From contig NZ_PUJW01000003.1 of the NCBI RefSeq assembly GCF_011189575.1, positions 198,144 through 262,143 on the forward strand: a stretch of 64,000 nucleotides of DNA, written 5' to 3'. A program made the position numbers and the translations under genes. Below, piece by piece: positions 55,433 through 64,000 of the stretch. This DNA is from Photorhabdus cinerea. GTDB taxonomy: Bacteria > Pseudomonadota > Gammaproteobacteria > Enterobacterales > Enterobacteriaceae. The number at the start of each line of letters is the position of its first letter. Position 1 is the first letter of the stretch. A model generated the notes under the pieces. It was not told the DNA's origin and made no database searches. It saw only the letters and a program-made list of their open reading frames with translations.

Positions 55433-55602
55433 ACAGCTAACACTATTTCATTATCTAATGTTAAATTTTCGAATAACACAATACAACCAACCCATTGATA
55501 TAACTATGAAATTTAACAAAAAATCAAATAAAGCCCCATGTCATCAATCAAGAATATATCAGTGGAGACAGATATACATATTGGAATAAAATTATTAAGG
55601 AA

Positions 55603-55625
55603 AAGGCTGCACATGAAGCAGCCTT
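55603..55625. terminator. Hairpin after bcr
   Basis: A perfect 8-bp stem (AAGGCTGC, 55603-55610, with 55618-55625) seven bases after the bcr stop. Read on the minus strand it is followed by TTCCTTAATAATTTT; on the plus strand by ATATTTTTA. Confidence 0.7.
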
Positions 55626-55631
55626 ATATTT

Positions 55632-56819
55632 TTATTTACAACCTTTTCTTGCATATGTAATAAGTAACGTAGCTGAAATAACACATAAAGCCATAGAACC
55701 AACCATTGGCCAAGCGTTACACGCAGGTACCATAGCAATCAGTGAACCAATTAAGGCACTAATACCAAAACGGATAGTACCCGCCAATGAAGATACTGTT
55801 CCTGCCATATGCGGATAATCATCTAAAATCACCGCCATTGCATTGGATGTAATCATAGAAATCCCACAAACATACGCTGCAACACCAATTACCAGAGACA
55901 TGAAACCCAAATTCAGCGCAGTAGACAGTAATAGCCAAATCCCCATCATAAACTGTATACTTAAGCCGAAATACATCATTTTCAGCGCACCAAAGCGCCG
56001 AACATAACGACTATTTATCATCGTCATCACAAACAGAAATATGATATTCAGCGCAAAGTAATAACCAAAGTTCTGCGGCGATACGCCATTTAATTCAATA
56101 TAAACAAATGGCCCCGCACTGAGAAAAGAGAACATTCCCGCAAACGAAAAACCGCTGGCAAGCATGTAGCAAAACACACGACTCTGGCGGAATAACATAA
56201 TAAACTGACTTATGGTTGTGCGAAGATGAAACTTTTGTCTTTTTTCTTTCGGCAAAGTCTCTTTTATAAAGAAAGCAACAAGAAATGCAGCAATAACAGA
56301 AGTCACCGCAATGCTCCAGAAAATAGCATGCCATGTGAACCAAATCATCATCATTCCCCCAAGAATCGGGGCAATTAATGGCGCAATAGTCATCACCAAT
56401 ACCACAAAAGACATGCTACGTGAGAATTCATCTTTCGTGAACACATCCCGCATCAAAGCATTAATAACAACACTCGCAGCAGCAGCGGAAAACCCATGTA
56501 AAAAGCGCAGATAAATAAAATCATCGATATTTTGAGCCATTGCGCACGCGGCCGAAGCCAGAGCAAACACAATAACCCCACCCAGAATGACCGGTTTACG
56601 CCCCAAACTGTCAGCCATCGGACCATATGCTATCTGGCCGATAGCAAAACCGAGAATATAACTGCTTAGTGTCATTTGAACCCGCCCGCTATCCACACCG
56701 AAATCCCTGGCAACGGTCGGAAAACTGGGTAAGTACATGTCAATAGCAAGAGGCATTAACATAGAAAGCAGCCCAAGGATCAAAATCAACCCCAAATAGG
56801 ATGAGCGTTGTTGTTGCAC
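55632..56819 (-). CDS. bcr: Bcr/CflA family drug efflux transporter
   Basis: 395 residues (E. coli Bcr 396), major facilitator superfamily, 12 membrane segments. Family mark: DMYLPSFPTVARDFG near the start, and the MFS loop ADSLGRKPVILGG. Bcr exports bicyclomycin, sulfonamides and dipeptides such as L-cysteine. It lies between yejG and rsuA, as in E. coli. Confidence 0.93.
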   Translation of the reverse strand: MQQQRSSYLGLILILGLLSMLMPLAIDMYLPSFPTVARDFGVDSGRVQMTLSSYILGFAIGQIAYGPMADSLGRKPVILGGVIVFALASAACAMAQNIDDFIYLRFLHGFSAAAASVVINALMRDVFTKDEFSRSMSFVVLVMTIAPLIAPILGGMMMIWFTWHAIFWSIAVTSVIAAFLVAFFIKETLPKEKRQKFHLRTTISQFIMLFRQSRVFCYMLASGFSFAGMFSFLSAGPFVYIELNGVSPQNFGYYFALNIIFLFVMTMINSRYVRRFGALKMMYFGLSIQFMMGIWLLLSTALNLGFMSLVIGVAAYVCGISMITSNAMAVILDDYPHMAGTVSSLAGTIRFGISALIGSLIAMVPACNAWPMVGSMALCVISATLLITYARKGCK

Positions 56820-56856
56820 GCGTATGACTCCAATAATTTAAAATGATTAACTAAAA

Positions 56857-57564
56857 CTAAACTTTAGGAACAGTGATACTGGCAATTTCTTGCTCAGTTA
56901 ACGGTCGGTATTCCCCAGGTTCCAGGGCAGAATCTAAGATAATTTCACCGATTCGTTCACGATGAAGTTCTATCACCCGGTTCTCTACGGCTGCAAACAT
57001 ACGTTTTACCTGATGGTAACGTCCTTCACTGATAGTCAAACGTACCAATTGAGGCGCCAGAATTTCCAGTTGAGCAGATTTTGTCAGCGTTTTTTCACCA
57101 TTAAGTTGAACACCAGCAAGAAACTTATCTGCCGTTCCTTCTGCAACTGGATATTCAAGTGTTACCAAATAGGTTTTTTCACAATGGTGTTTGGGGGAAG
57201 TGATGCGATGAGACCATTGACCATCATTAGTCAACAAGACCAGACCCGTGGTATCCATATCCAACCGGCCAGCAGTGTGTAATTTATTTGCTGCCGGCTC
57301 ATCAATAAAATAGAGGACCGTCGGGTTCACAGGATCATCCGTGGAGCAGACATACCCTGATGGTTTATTCAACATAAAATAACGCGGCCCTTGCTGCTGT
57401 TCCAGTAACGAACCATCAAACATGATTTGTTGTTCTGGAGTTATTTTATAAGCTCCGGTTTTTATAATCTCATCATCAACGGTTATACGCCCCGCGCGCA
57501 ACTCGCGTCCCACGTCATTCCGGCTGATACCAAGCTGTTGTGACAAAAATTTATCCAATCGCAT
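56857..57564 (-). CDS. rsuA: 16S rRNA pseudouridine(516) synthase RsuA
   Basis: 235 residues (E. coli 231). N-terminal S4 domain (MRLDKFLSQQLGISRNDVG), then the catalytic core with GRLDMDTTGLVLLTND (catalytic Asp) and EGRYHQVKRMFAA. It modifies U516 of 16S rRNA. The ATG at 57564 is the E. coli-like start; a GTG four codons upstream is possible. Confidence 0.95.
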   Translation of the reverse strand: MRLDKFLSQQLGISRNDVGRELRAGRITVDDEIIKTGAYKITPEQQIMFDGSLLEQQQGPRYFMLNKPSGYVCSTDDPVNPTVLYFIDEPAANKLHTAGRLDMDTTGLVLLTNDGQWSHRITSPKHHCEKTYLVTLEYPVAEGTADKFLAGVQLNGEKTLTKSAQLEILAPQLVRLTISEGRYHQVKRMFAAVENRVIELHRERIGEIILDSALEPGEYRPLTEQEIASITVPKV

Positions 57565-57837
57565 GGATGAAGACACCTGTATTAAATTAATTCAAAAATG
57601 AATATGGCCCTACTATCTTGGCACTACAACGCAGAGCCGCCAAAAAAAGAAGATGTGAGGTAAATTTAAAAGATTTTCAGGCTAATCATAACTATGTTTA
57701 CTATAAACAACAATTATCTATTTGTTATAACTGATTATAGTTTCAATCAGATAATTATCTTACCTCACTTCTACTCACAGTAAACTCATCGGAAAAATGT
57801 TACCCTTTTGCGCGTGTTTTTCTGTTACAGAGCAAAT

Positions 57838-59595
57838 ATGACATTTACTTTACGTCCCTATCAGCAAGAAGCTGTGGATGCCACTATTAATCATTTCCGG
57901 CACCATCATGAACCCGCTGTCATAGTACTACCAACCGGAGCGGGTAAAAGCCTGGTTATTGCTGAACTGGCAAAATTGGCCCGAGGGAGAGTATTAGTAC
58001 TGGCTCATGTGAAAGAATTGGTTGCACAGAACCACGGCAAATATTGCGCTTATGGGTTACAAGCAGATATTTTTTCCGCCGGATTACAACAGAAACAAAG
58101 TTCAGGAAAAGTCGTATTTGGCAGCGTGCAATCTGTCGCCCGTAATCTTGAACATTTCGATAATCAATTCTCCTTACTGATAATTGATGAGTGCCATCGT
58201 ATCAGTGACGATGAAAACAGCCAGTACCAGCAAATTATTCATCACCTTTGGCAAAATAATCCACAACTACGTATTCTTGGATTAACCGCGACACCTTACA
58301 GACTGGCTATTGGTTGGATATATCAATATCACTATCATGGTATGATCCGTGGTGATGAAAATAGTTTTTTCCGTGATTGCATATACGAATTGCCCCTGCG
58401 TTATATGATTAAACATGGTTTTCTGGTACCTCCACAGCGGCTGGATATGCCTGTCATGCAATATGATTTCAGCCAAATCCGCTCCAGTCAGCAAGGTATT
58501 TTTAATGAAACTGATTTAAATCGCGAAATCAAACGGCAAAAACGCATCACACCTCATATTATCAGACAAATTATTGAATATTCAGTTGACCGTAAAGGGA
58601 TTATGCTTTTTGCTGCAACTGTCGAACATGCCAAAGAGATTCTTCAATTACTCCCTTCTGGCCAAGCTGCCTTAGTCAGTGCCGATACATTAACCGCCGA
58701 TCGCGATTTGTTTATCGAAGCCTTTAAAGCTCAACAATTGCGTTACATGGTTAACGTTGCCGTATTGACCACCGGGTTTGATGCACCTCATGTCGATTTG
58801 ATAGCAATCCTGCGCCCTACTGAATCCGTCAGCCTATATCAACAGATTATTGGCCGTGGTCTCAGGTTATTTCCAGGTAAAAAAGATTGCCTTATTCTTG
58901 ATTACGCAGGGAATCCCCACGATCTCTACACACCGGAAGTCGGTAACCATAAACCAAATAAACAAAGCCAGCCAGTTCAAGTATTCTGCCCTGTCTGCAA
59001 CTTTGCCAATATGTTCTGGGGAAAATGCGCCTCCAATGGTGAAGTCATTGAGCATTTTGGACGCCGCTGTCAAGGCTGGGAAGCGGATCAACATGGCAAA
59101 CGCCACCAATGCAACTTCCGTTTTCGCTTTAAACTGTGTCCTCATTGTAGCGCTGAAAATGATATTGCGGCACGGCGTTGTCATAGTTGCCAAGAGATAC
59201 TGGTCGATCCCGATGACATGCTGAAAGCAGCATTAAAACTCAAAGATGCACTGGTACTACGTTGTGGTGGTATGCAACTCATCCCTGGAACTGACAGCAA
59301 AGGAGAATGGCTGAAAATCATCTATTACGATGAAGATGGTGCCAATGTTTCCGAGCGTTTTCGGCTTACAACCTCTGCCCAACGACTGACCTTTCAGCAC
59401 CAATTTCTCCGACAGCATCAGTGTGCTCCGGCTGTCCCTTTTAACTGGAAAACAGCCTCAGAAGTTGTTCAGAAGCAACCTTTATTACGCCACCCAGACT
59501 TCGTTATTGCCCGTAAAAAAGGCCAATTCTGGCAGATCCGTGAAAAGATCTTTGACTATCAAGGACGTTTCCGACAAGCAGATGAATTGTATTAA
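57838..59595 (+). CDS. radD: RadD (YejH) ATP-dependent helicase-like protein
   Basis: 585 residues (E. coli 586), superfamily 2. Motifs: LRPYQQEAVDA, Walker A LPTGAGKS, DECH box (LIIDECHR), LTATPYR, and QQIIGRGLRLFPGKKDC as motif VI. The C-terminal third has zinc-finger-like CxxC pairs (FCPVCNF, LCPHCSAEND, RRCHSCQE). RadD helps RecA-mediated strand exchange and DNA repair. The ATG at 57838 (MTFTLRPYQ) aligns with E. coli; the longer frame adds 10 unrelated residues. A single gene divergent from rsuA. Confidence 0.95.
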   Translation: MTFTLRPYQQEAVDATINHFRHHHEPAVIVLPTGAGKSLVIAELAKLARGRVLVLAHVKELVAQNHGKYCAYGLQADIFSAGLQQKQSSGKVVFGSVQSVARNLEHFDNQFSLLIIDECHRISDDENSQYQQIIHHLWQNNPQLRILGLTATPYRLAIGWIYQYHYHGMIRGDENSFFRDCIYELPLRYMIKHGFLVPPQRLDMPVMQYDFSQIRSSQQGIFNETDLNREIKRQKRITPHIIRQIIEYSVDRKGIMLFAATVEHAKEILQLLPSGQAALVSADTLTADRDLFIEAFKAQQLRYMVNVAVLTTGFDAPHVDLIAILRPTESVSLYQQIIGRGLRLFPGKKDCLILDYAGNPHDLYTPEVGNHKPNKQSQPVQVFCPVCNFANMFWGKCASNGEVIEHFGRRCQGWEADQHGKRHQCNFRFRFKLCPHCSAENDIAARRCHSCQEILVDPDDMLKAALKLKDALVLRCGGMQLIPGTDSKGEWLKIIYYDEDGANVSERFRLTTSAQRLTFQHQFLRQHQCAPAVPFNWKTASEVVQKQPLLRHPDFVIARKKGQFWQIREKIFDYQGRFRQADELY

Positions 59596-59619
59596 TATGT
59601 TCAAATGGACGTATTCCAT

Positions 59620-59648
59620 TTGCTGTAACTGCCATTTTTCGCTAGAAT
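59620..59648 (+). promoter_or_regulatory. Promoter of rplY
   Basis: TTGCTG (59620-59625) and TAGAAT (59643-59648) with 17 bases between make a good sigma-70 promoter. It starts 25 bases after radD and gives a leader of about 95 bases. Confidence 0.65.
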
Positions 59649-59685
59649 GCCGCCCGTTTAACACTACGTTAAGCCAAATCTCGAA

Positions 59686-59711
59686 CCTGCTGCTGGGTCG
59701 CCTGTAGCAGG
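59686..59711 (+). promoter_or_regulatory. Leader hairpin before rplY
   Basis: CCTGCT (59686-59691) pairs with AGCAGG (59706-59711), followed by ATTTATTTTCC. It is placed in the leader between promoter and gene, so it may be an attenuator or the target of L25 autoregulation. Confidence 0.5.
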
Positions 59712-59747
59712 ATTTATTTTCCTCTTATGTGAGAAAGAGAAAAAATA

Positions 59748-60032
59748 ATGTTTACTATTAATGCAGAAGTACGTAAAGAACAGGGTAAGGGTGCGAGCCG
59801 CCGCCTGCGCAGAGCTAACAAGTTCCCAGCTATCGTATACGGTGGCAACCAGGAGCCTGTTTCTATTGAATTGGATCACGACCAAGTTATCAATATGGAA
59901 CAAAAAGCAGAATTCTATAGCGAAATTCTGACCTTAGTTATTGATGGTAAAGAAACTAAAGTGAAAGTGCAGGCTGTACAGCGCCATCCGTTTAAACCAA
60001 AACTGGCGCACATTGACTTCCTGCGTGCTTAA
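59748..60032 (+). CDS. rplY: 50S ribosomal protein L25
   Basis: 94 residues, as in E. coli; the short form without the CTC C-terminal domain. It binds 5S rRNA. Sequence FTINAEVRKEQGKGASRRLR at the start is typical. The ribosome binding site is AGAAAGAG. It has its own promoter and a strong bidirectional terminator. Confidence 0.97.
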   Translation: MFTINAEVRKEQGKGASRRLRRANKFPAIVYGGNQEPVSIELDHDQVINMEQKAEFYSEILTLVIDGKETKVKVQAVQRHPFKPKLAHIDFLRA

Positions 60033-60065
60033 TTAGCCACAGTCGAGCTTTTCGGGACGCCGAGT

Positions 60066-60093
60066 AAATAACGCCGCATTTGCGGCGTTATTT
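60066..60093. terminator. Bidirectional terminator rplY / yejK
   Basis: A perfect 13-bp stem (AAATAACGCCGCA with TGCGGCGTTATTT) and a 2-base loop, with A and T runs on both sides, between convergent genes. Confidence 0.92.
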
Positions 60094-60103
60094 ATTTATG
60101 GTA

Positions 60104-61108
60104 TCAGTGCCCCCCACTACGACGCTGTAATTGGTCACGTAAATTGGGTGGAGTCCCTTTAATTGTTAAAGTATCCGTCACCGGGTCCCAAAAAATTCTT
60201 TCACCAAATAACATTGCATCAAAATTAATCGTCAATCCGCCGCCACTGCCAGCAAATTTAGTCAACTGGCGCAATGTACTACGATCTGCGGGAAAACTCT
60301 CTTCCAGTTCATATCCCTGCTCTTGAGAAAATTGCTGGAAACTCTGTTCTCCAAATGTTGGCAATTCCTGAGACAATTCCTCAATCTCAATTTCTTCTCC
60401 CGCCTGCAATTGCTCATTGCAATAACCGTATACCTGTTGGCGATATGCCTGACGCTCATTTTTATCAAGCTGCCCAGATTCACAATAATCATCAATTGCC
60501 TGTAATAAGCCTTTATTCTGCACCTTAGCATTCATACCTTCACTGGCAGCAAGGAAGTCCATAAAAAAATCTGAGACTTTACGCCCTACCCGTCCCTTCA
60601 GGAAAGTTAAATAACGATTTGATTCAGGATTGGTTTCCCACTCAGTCAAATCTACACGTGCAACAATATCAGCATGAGGAATATCTAGATAATGAGTGGT
60701 ATTCAAATCCAGATTATCGTTAACAGACATACTATTACAGCTATTAAGCACAGCAATCAATAAATACTCTACCGCCAAATAGCGATACTGACAGAATAGG
60801 ACCGTTCCACCCTCAGCAAACGGATATTTTGCTAATTCATCCCTTAAACGTGCCGTTGCTGCACGGCTGAATCCAAGAAAATCCTCATCACCCTTACGCT
60901 GATGTCGGAGAGCTTCTGCCAATTCACTCTCTTCATTAAATAAGCCATAAGCTTTACTTTTTGCACTGTATACACGGTGTAATTCAGCCATCATATCTTC
61001 CACCACTTGATCGGTGGCGAGCAGAGAATCACGCAGCACGACATCTAGCATCTGTTCATCACGCTTGATTAGTTGATGCAAGGCAATCTGGTCTATTTGC
61101 AGACTCAT
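60104..61108 (-). CDS. yejK: Nucleoid-associated protein YejK (NdpA)
   Basis: 334 residues (E. coli 335). Binds the nucleoid and touches topoisomerases in E. coli. Recognisable: IDQIALHQLIKRDEQ at the start and LTKFAGSGGGLTINFDAML near the end. ATG 61108 is the E. coli start and has GGAAAG before it; a GTG three codons upstream is the alternative. It is divergent from yejL-yejM. Confidence 0.95.
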   Translation of the reverse strand: MSLQIDQIALHQLIKRDEQMLDVVLRDSLLATDQVVEDMMAELHRVYSAKSKAYGLFNEESELAEALRHQRKGDEDFLGFSRAATARLRDELAKYPFAEGGTVLFCQYRYLAVEYLLIAVLNSCNSMSVNDNLDLNTTHYLDIPHADIVARVDLTEWETNPESNRYLTFLKGRVGRKVSDFFMDFLAASEGMNAKVQNKGLLQAIDDYCESGQLDKNERQAYRQQVYGYCNEQLQAGEEIEIEELSQELPTFGEQSFQQFSQEQGYELEESFPADRSTLRQLTKFAGSGGGLTINFDAMLFGERIFWDPVTDTLTIKGTPPNLRDQLQRRSGGH

Positions 61109-61380
61109 TCTTTCCACTCCTTTCGCTGCTTACTTCATTCGCTTTTAACGGCGTATTCAAACACTGATAACAAACTGCCGCAATAAAAAAACCGGAAAAA
61201 AATAGCGTTTCACCCTGCACTCTTCACTACTATTCACCGATAAATACCAAAAAACTGCCAAAAACCCCCTAATTATTGCAACATAATATTAGCCATGAAT
61301 TAATTTGCTATAAAAGAGCAGAAAATCACTCACCTATACGGTAAGATAGTGTGCTTTGTTAGTTCAGGAAGTTTAAATTT

Positions 61381-61608
61381 ATGCCACAGTCATCCCGTTA
61401 CAGTGACGAGCACGTTGAACGTTTATTAACAGAATTAGTCAGTGTTCTGGAAAAAAACCATACGCCGACAGACCTTTCTCTAATGGTACTGGGCAATATG
61501 GTAACAAATTTAATCAATACGAGTGTGTCCCCTGCACAGCGCAGACATATAGCTGACTCGTTTGCATACGCGCTTAAATCTTCAGTAAACGAAGATAAAG
61601 CCCATTAA
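61381..61608 (+). CDS. yejL: YejL family protein (UPF0352)
   Basis: 75 residues, as in E. coli. It begins MPQSSRYSDEHVERLLTELV; small helical protein of unknown role. It precedes yejM by 32 bases and is probably cotranscribed with it. Confidence 0.93.
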   Translation: MPQSSRYSDEHVERLLTELVSVLEKNHTPTDLSLMVLGNMVTNLINTSVSPAQRRHIADSFAYALKSSVNEDKAH

Positions 61609-61640
61609 TTTTTAACTAAAGACCAAAACGTAAACAAAAT

Positions 61641-63380
61641 ATGGTGACTAGCCGTCAGCGTTATCGTGAAAAAGTTTCCCAGATGATTAGCTGGGGGCAT
61701 TGGTTTGCCTTGTTTAATATCCTGCTCAGCCTTGGATTAGGCAGCCGGTACCTGTTTATTTCCGACTGGCCGGGCTCACTTTTCGGCCGAGTCTATGCTT
61801 TGGTCAGTTGGCTTGGGCACTTTAGTTTTATTGTTTTCGCCGCTTATCTGTTAATTCTGTTTCCACTGACATTTATTGTCATGTCACAGCGCCTGCTAAG
61901 ATTTCTTTCGGCTATTTTCGCTACAGCCGGGCTGACGCTGTTGATATTCGACAGCGCCGTATACAACCGTTTCCACCTTCACCTTACACCTTTAGTTTGG
62001 GATCTGGTGATCAACCCTGATCAGGGGGAACTGGCACGGGAATGGCAACTGATGTTTATCTGTATTCCAGTCATTTTTCTGGTACAGATGTTATTTGGCA
62101 CCTGGAGTTGGCAGAAACTACGTAGCCTAAATCGGCAACGGGTTGGTAAGCCATTAACGGCGGTTTTCATATCTGCCTTTTTGGCTTCCCATCTGATGTA
62201 TATCTGGTCTGACGCTAATTTTTACCGCCCGATAACCATGCAGCGCTCTAACCTACCGCTCTCTTATCCAATGACAGCGCGTAAATTTCTTGAGAAACAT
62301 GGCCTGCTGGATCAGAAAGAATATCAGCATCGCCTTATACAACAGGGTGATCCCGCTGCTTTGGCCGTTAACTACCCACTTAATAATCTGATTTATCAGG
62401 ATCAGGGAAGCGGATACAACCTATTGATACTCGTTGTTGACGGGCTGGATAATAAAGATATTACAAAAAATATGCCCGCTCTTTCCCATTTCAGAGAAAC
62501 CAGCATTCAATTCAATCAGCATTTCAGTACTGGTATTCAAAATGATACAGCCTTGTTCGGGTTATTTTATGGCATTTCTTCCGGCTACCTAGATGGAATA
62601 CTTGCTGGGCGTAAATCATCAGCACTGTTCAATGCACTGACTCATCAAGGATACCAATTTGGGTTATTCTCCTCAGAAGGGTTTAAAACTCCGCTTTATC
62701 GTCAGGCACTGCTTTCCGACTATTCATTACCCACCGCGGTCAACCAAAGCAACCAACTTACGGTAGAACAATGGCAACAATGGCTGAATTTACCCAATAC
62801 CAGCACCCCATGGTTTTCTTTACTGAAGATAAATGGATTAGATAAAGCTGCCGAGCCAGCTGACAAATCAGCACTGGATAACCAAATTAACACTGTATTA
62901 GAGACACTGAAAAACAAAAATGCCCTGAATAACACGGTAATTATCATTACCGCCGACCATAGCGAAATCGCAGCTATCCATCCACCTAAGTGGATAAATA
63001 ATGATAGATTCAATCGTGTGCAAATGCATGTCCCTCTGCTTATTCATTGGCCAGACACACCACCACAGACAATCGATAAACTGACTAGCCATCAGGACAT
63101 CATGACAACATTAATGCAACGCTTGTTGCATGTTAGCAATTCTCCTGATGATTATTCTCAAGGCGAAGACCTGTTTGCAGCACAACGTAACAATCCATGG
63201 ATTATTACTGGTGATAATGGTTCTCTAATTATTACAACCAGTGAAAATACTTTATTTCTGGATAAGAACGGTAACTATTACCTGTATGACCTTGAAGGCA
63301 ACGAAGTCAAAGATGCTAAACCCAATCTGGCACAGCTGTTACAGATACTAACAGAGGTTAAACATTTCATAGCTAATTAA
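61641..63380 (+). CDS. yejM: LPS regulator YejM (PbgA/LapC), essential inner-membrane protein
   Basis: 579 residues (E. coli 586). Five N-terminal membrane segments in the first ~190 residues, then a periplasmic sulfatase-like domain without catalytic role (LLILVVDGLDNKD, NDTALFGLFYGISSGY, VIIITADHSE). It senses LPS and restrains LapB-FtsH breakdown of LpxC. The ATG follows yejL directly. Confidence 0.95.
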   Translation: MVTSRQRYREKVSQMISWGHWFALFNILLSLGLGSRYLFISDWPGSLFGRVYALVSWLGHFSFIVFAAYLLILFPLTFIVMSQRLLRFLSAIFATAGLTLLIFDSAVYNRFHLHLTPLVWDLVINPDQGELAREWQLMFICIPVIFLVQMLFGTWSWQKLRSLNRQRVGKPLTAVFISAFLASHLMYIWSDANFYRPITMQRSNLPLSYPMTARKFLEKHGLLDQKEYQHRLIQQGDPAALAVNYPLNNLIYQDQGSGYNLLILVVDGLDNKDITKNMPALSHFRETSIQFNQHFSTGIQNDTALFGLFYGISSGYLDGILAGRKSSALFNALTHQGYQFGLFSSEGFKTPLYRQALLSDYSLPTAVNQSNQLTVEQWQQWLNLPNTSTPWFSLLKINGLDKAAEPADKSALDNQINTVLETLKNKNALNNTVIIITADHSEIAAIHPPKWINNDRFNRVQMHVPLLIHWPDTPPQTIDKLTSHQDIMTTLMQRLLHVSNSPDDYSQGEDLFAAQRNNPWIITGDNGSLIITTSENTLFLDKNGNYYLYDLEGNEVKDAKPNLAQLLQILTEVKHFIAN

Positions 63381-63415
63381 ATGCTTAAAAATCAATCAGT
63401 CACAAAATTCAGTAC

Positions 63416-63446
63416 TTGCTTTTAGGCAAAAAATCAGTACTATAAT
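63416..63446 (+). promoter_or_regulatory. Promoter of tRNA-Pro
   Basis: TATAAT (63441-63446) lies 10 bases before the tRNA. A possible -35 TTGCTT (63416-63421) is 19 bases away, longer than ideal. The -10 box is perfect. Confidence 0.6.
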
Positions 63447-63455
63447 ACGAATTAT

Positions 63456-63532
63456 CGGCATGTAGCGCAGCTTGGTAGCGCACCGTCATGGGGTGTCGGG
63501 GGTCGGAGGTTCAAATCCTCTCATGCCGACCA
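63456..63532 (+). tRNA. proL: tRNA-Pro, anticodon GGG
   Basis: 77 bases including the encoded CCA. Acceptor stem CGGCATG pairs with CATGCCG; D-loop AGCGCAGCTTGGTAGCGC; anticodon loop with TGGGG (anticodon GGG); T-arm GGAGGTTCAAATCCTC. It differs from E. coli proL at only a few positions, and proL is also next to yejM in E. coli. Its 3' end marks the edge of an integrated element. Confidence 0.98.
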
Positions 63533-63543
63533 AATTTCCCTAG

Positions 63544-63573
63544 AAAAACCAACCAATTGCGGTTGGTTTTTTT
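63544..63573 (+). terminator. Terminator after tRNA-Pro
   Basis: AAAAACCAACC (63544-63554) pairs with GGTTGGTTTTT around a 6-base loop and runs into seven T. Confidence 0.88.
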
Positions 63574-63651
63574 ATGGGTGAAATTTGCCTGGGGCAAAAT
63601 TAGGGAAAAACTGGGGAAAAACCCCGCTTCCGCATCTGGCATTTATAGCCC

Positions 63652-64000
63652 TCACTTCGGCATCTCAGGCCACTCAACATCCGGCGCTTGATTCACATCT
63701 ACACGAGTCAGCAATACTCTGTATTTTCTCCACTCAAGCAGAGCTTCTTTCTCTGAGTCTGTAGCGACTTCTAAGTCAACCGAGTCTTGCAATAGAGACA
63801 GTGTTTCATTTGCTTGTTGTAACAGTGCTACTTGCTGTTGCTTTGCTTCGTTGATCTGATGCGCTTTGAGTAAGTCTTTATCAACTACCCACTCTTTACC
63901 ATCCCACGTATCAAAATCAGTAGGTGGCTTATTGAATGTAAGTGTATCGGGTAGTTCGCCAATTTCAGTTATCTCACGTTTTTGACGGGTTTGTGTGTCG
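63652..64000 (-). CDS. Phage tail-fibre assembly protein (Tfa), 5' end outside window
   Basis: At least 115 residues, read on the minus strand from the window edge to a TGA at 63652-63654. It contains FDTWDGKEWVVDKD, a long helical Gln-rich segment (AKQQQVALLQQANETLS) and ends in APDVEWPEMPK, the typical C-terminus of Caudovirales Tfa chaperones. So a prophage or tail remnant lies to the right of tRNA-Pro. The protein start lies beyond base 64000. Confidence 0.85.
   Translation of the reverse strand, partial: DTQTRQKREITEIGELPDTLTFNKPPTDFDTWDGKEWVVDKDLLKAHQINEAKQQQVALLQQANETLSLLQDSVDLEVATDSEKEALLEWRKYRVLLTRVDVNQAPDVEWPEMPK

Noticed and set aside
55260..55589. 109-residue plus-strand frame in the yejG-bcr gap
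   Set aside because: Asn/Ile/Lys-rich as expected from random AT-rich DNA; the opposite strand reads better.

Overview
The window is a piece of a gammaproteobacterial chromosome of the Morganellaceae, most probably a Photorhabdus. Three things suggest this. The housekeeping proteins are close to E. coli in sequence and partly in order (ndh-nagZ-thiK-lpoB-hinT-tatD-holB-tmk-mltG-pabC-fabF-acpP-fabGDH-plsX-rpmF-yceD, and later cirA-like receptor-lysP-yeiE-yeiH-nfo, then yejG-bcr-rsuA-radD-rplY-yejK-yejL-yejM-tRNA-Pro). An isonitrile synthase/dioxygenase pair of the rhabduscin type (isnA-isnB) sits between mfd and ndh. ERIC repeats of the canonical 127-bp size are present. The species cannot be fixed from the sequence alone.

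Layout. 1-1.9 kb: 3' part of mfd. 1.9-6.9 kb: an AT-rich accessory block holding an internally deleted ERIC, isnA-isnB, a GNAT acetyltransferase and a subtilisin-family (S8) protease. 6.9-24.1 kb: a long minus-strand core block with ndh, cell-wall recycling (nagZ), thiamine salvage (thiK), PBP1B activation (lpoB), hinT, tatD, holB, tmk, mltG, pabC, the fatty-acid operon and rpmF-yceD; a maf-2/yceF homologue is broken beside it, then rluC. 24.1-28.5 kb: rne with its structured leader, then a broken NAD(P)-binding gene. 28.5-31.8 kb: tmaR followed by an AT-rich island with 16 perfect copies of an 8-bp tandem repeat, a small unknown ORF and a three-gene operon with overlapping ends: an orphan type VI secretion tube protein (Hcp), a 215-residue Gly-rich hydrophobic candidate effector and a two-helix membrane protein that is a candidate immunity protein. 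31.8-36.7 kb: sbcB, dld and plaP, with an apparently translated upstream ORF overlapping the plaP start. 36.9-43 kb: a TonB receptor and a FecBCDE-type ABC importer, with two full ERICs around the receptor gene. 43-51.7 kb: lysP, yeiE/yeiH, nfo, fruK without fruB or fruA but with its Cra operator, a Nudix hydrolase, an Mtr-type permease, yeiP. 51.8-59.6 kb: a pilin-like small secreted protein, lpxT, mepS, yejG, a decayed stretch, bcr, rsuA, radD. 59.6-63.5 kb: rplY, yejK, yejL, yejM and tRNA-Pro(GGG). Just beyond the tRNA the window enters a prophage-like element whose first gene, incomplete here, encodes a tail-fibre assembly protein.

How the genes work together. The centre is core metabolism: lipid synthesis (plsX, fab genes, acpP), peptidoglycan synthesis and recycling, RNA processing (rne, rluC, rsuA) and ribosomal proteins (rpmF, rplY). 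The accessory modules look host- or competitor-directed: isnAB for an isonitrile inhibitor of insect phenoloxidase (known from Photorhabdus and Xenorhabdus), an Hcp-linked toxin candidate, an S8 protease and iron uptake. The most original candidate system is the Hcp/hydrophobic protein/membrane protein operon at 30.2-31.5 kb next to the phase-variation-like octamer array; its function is inferred from architecture only.
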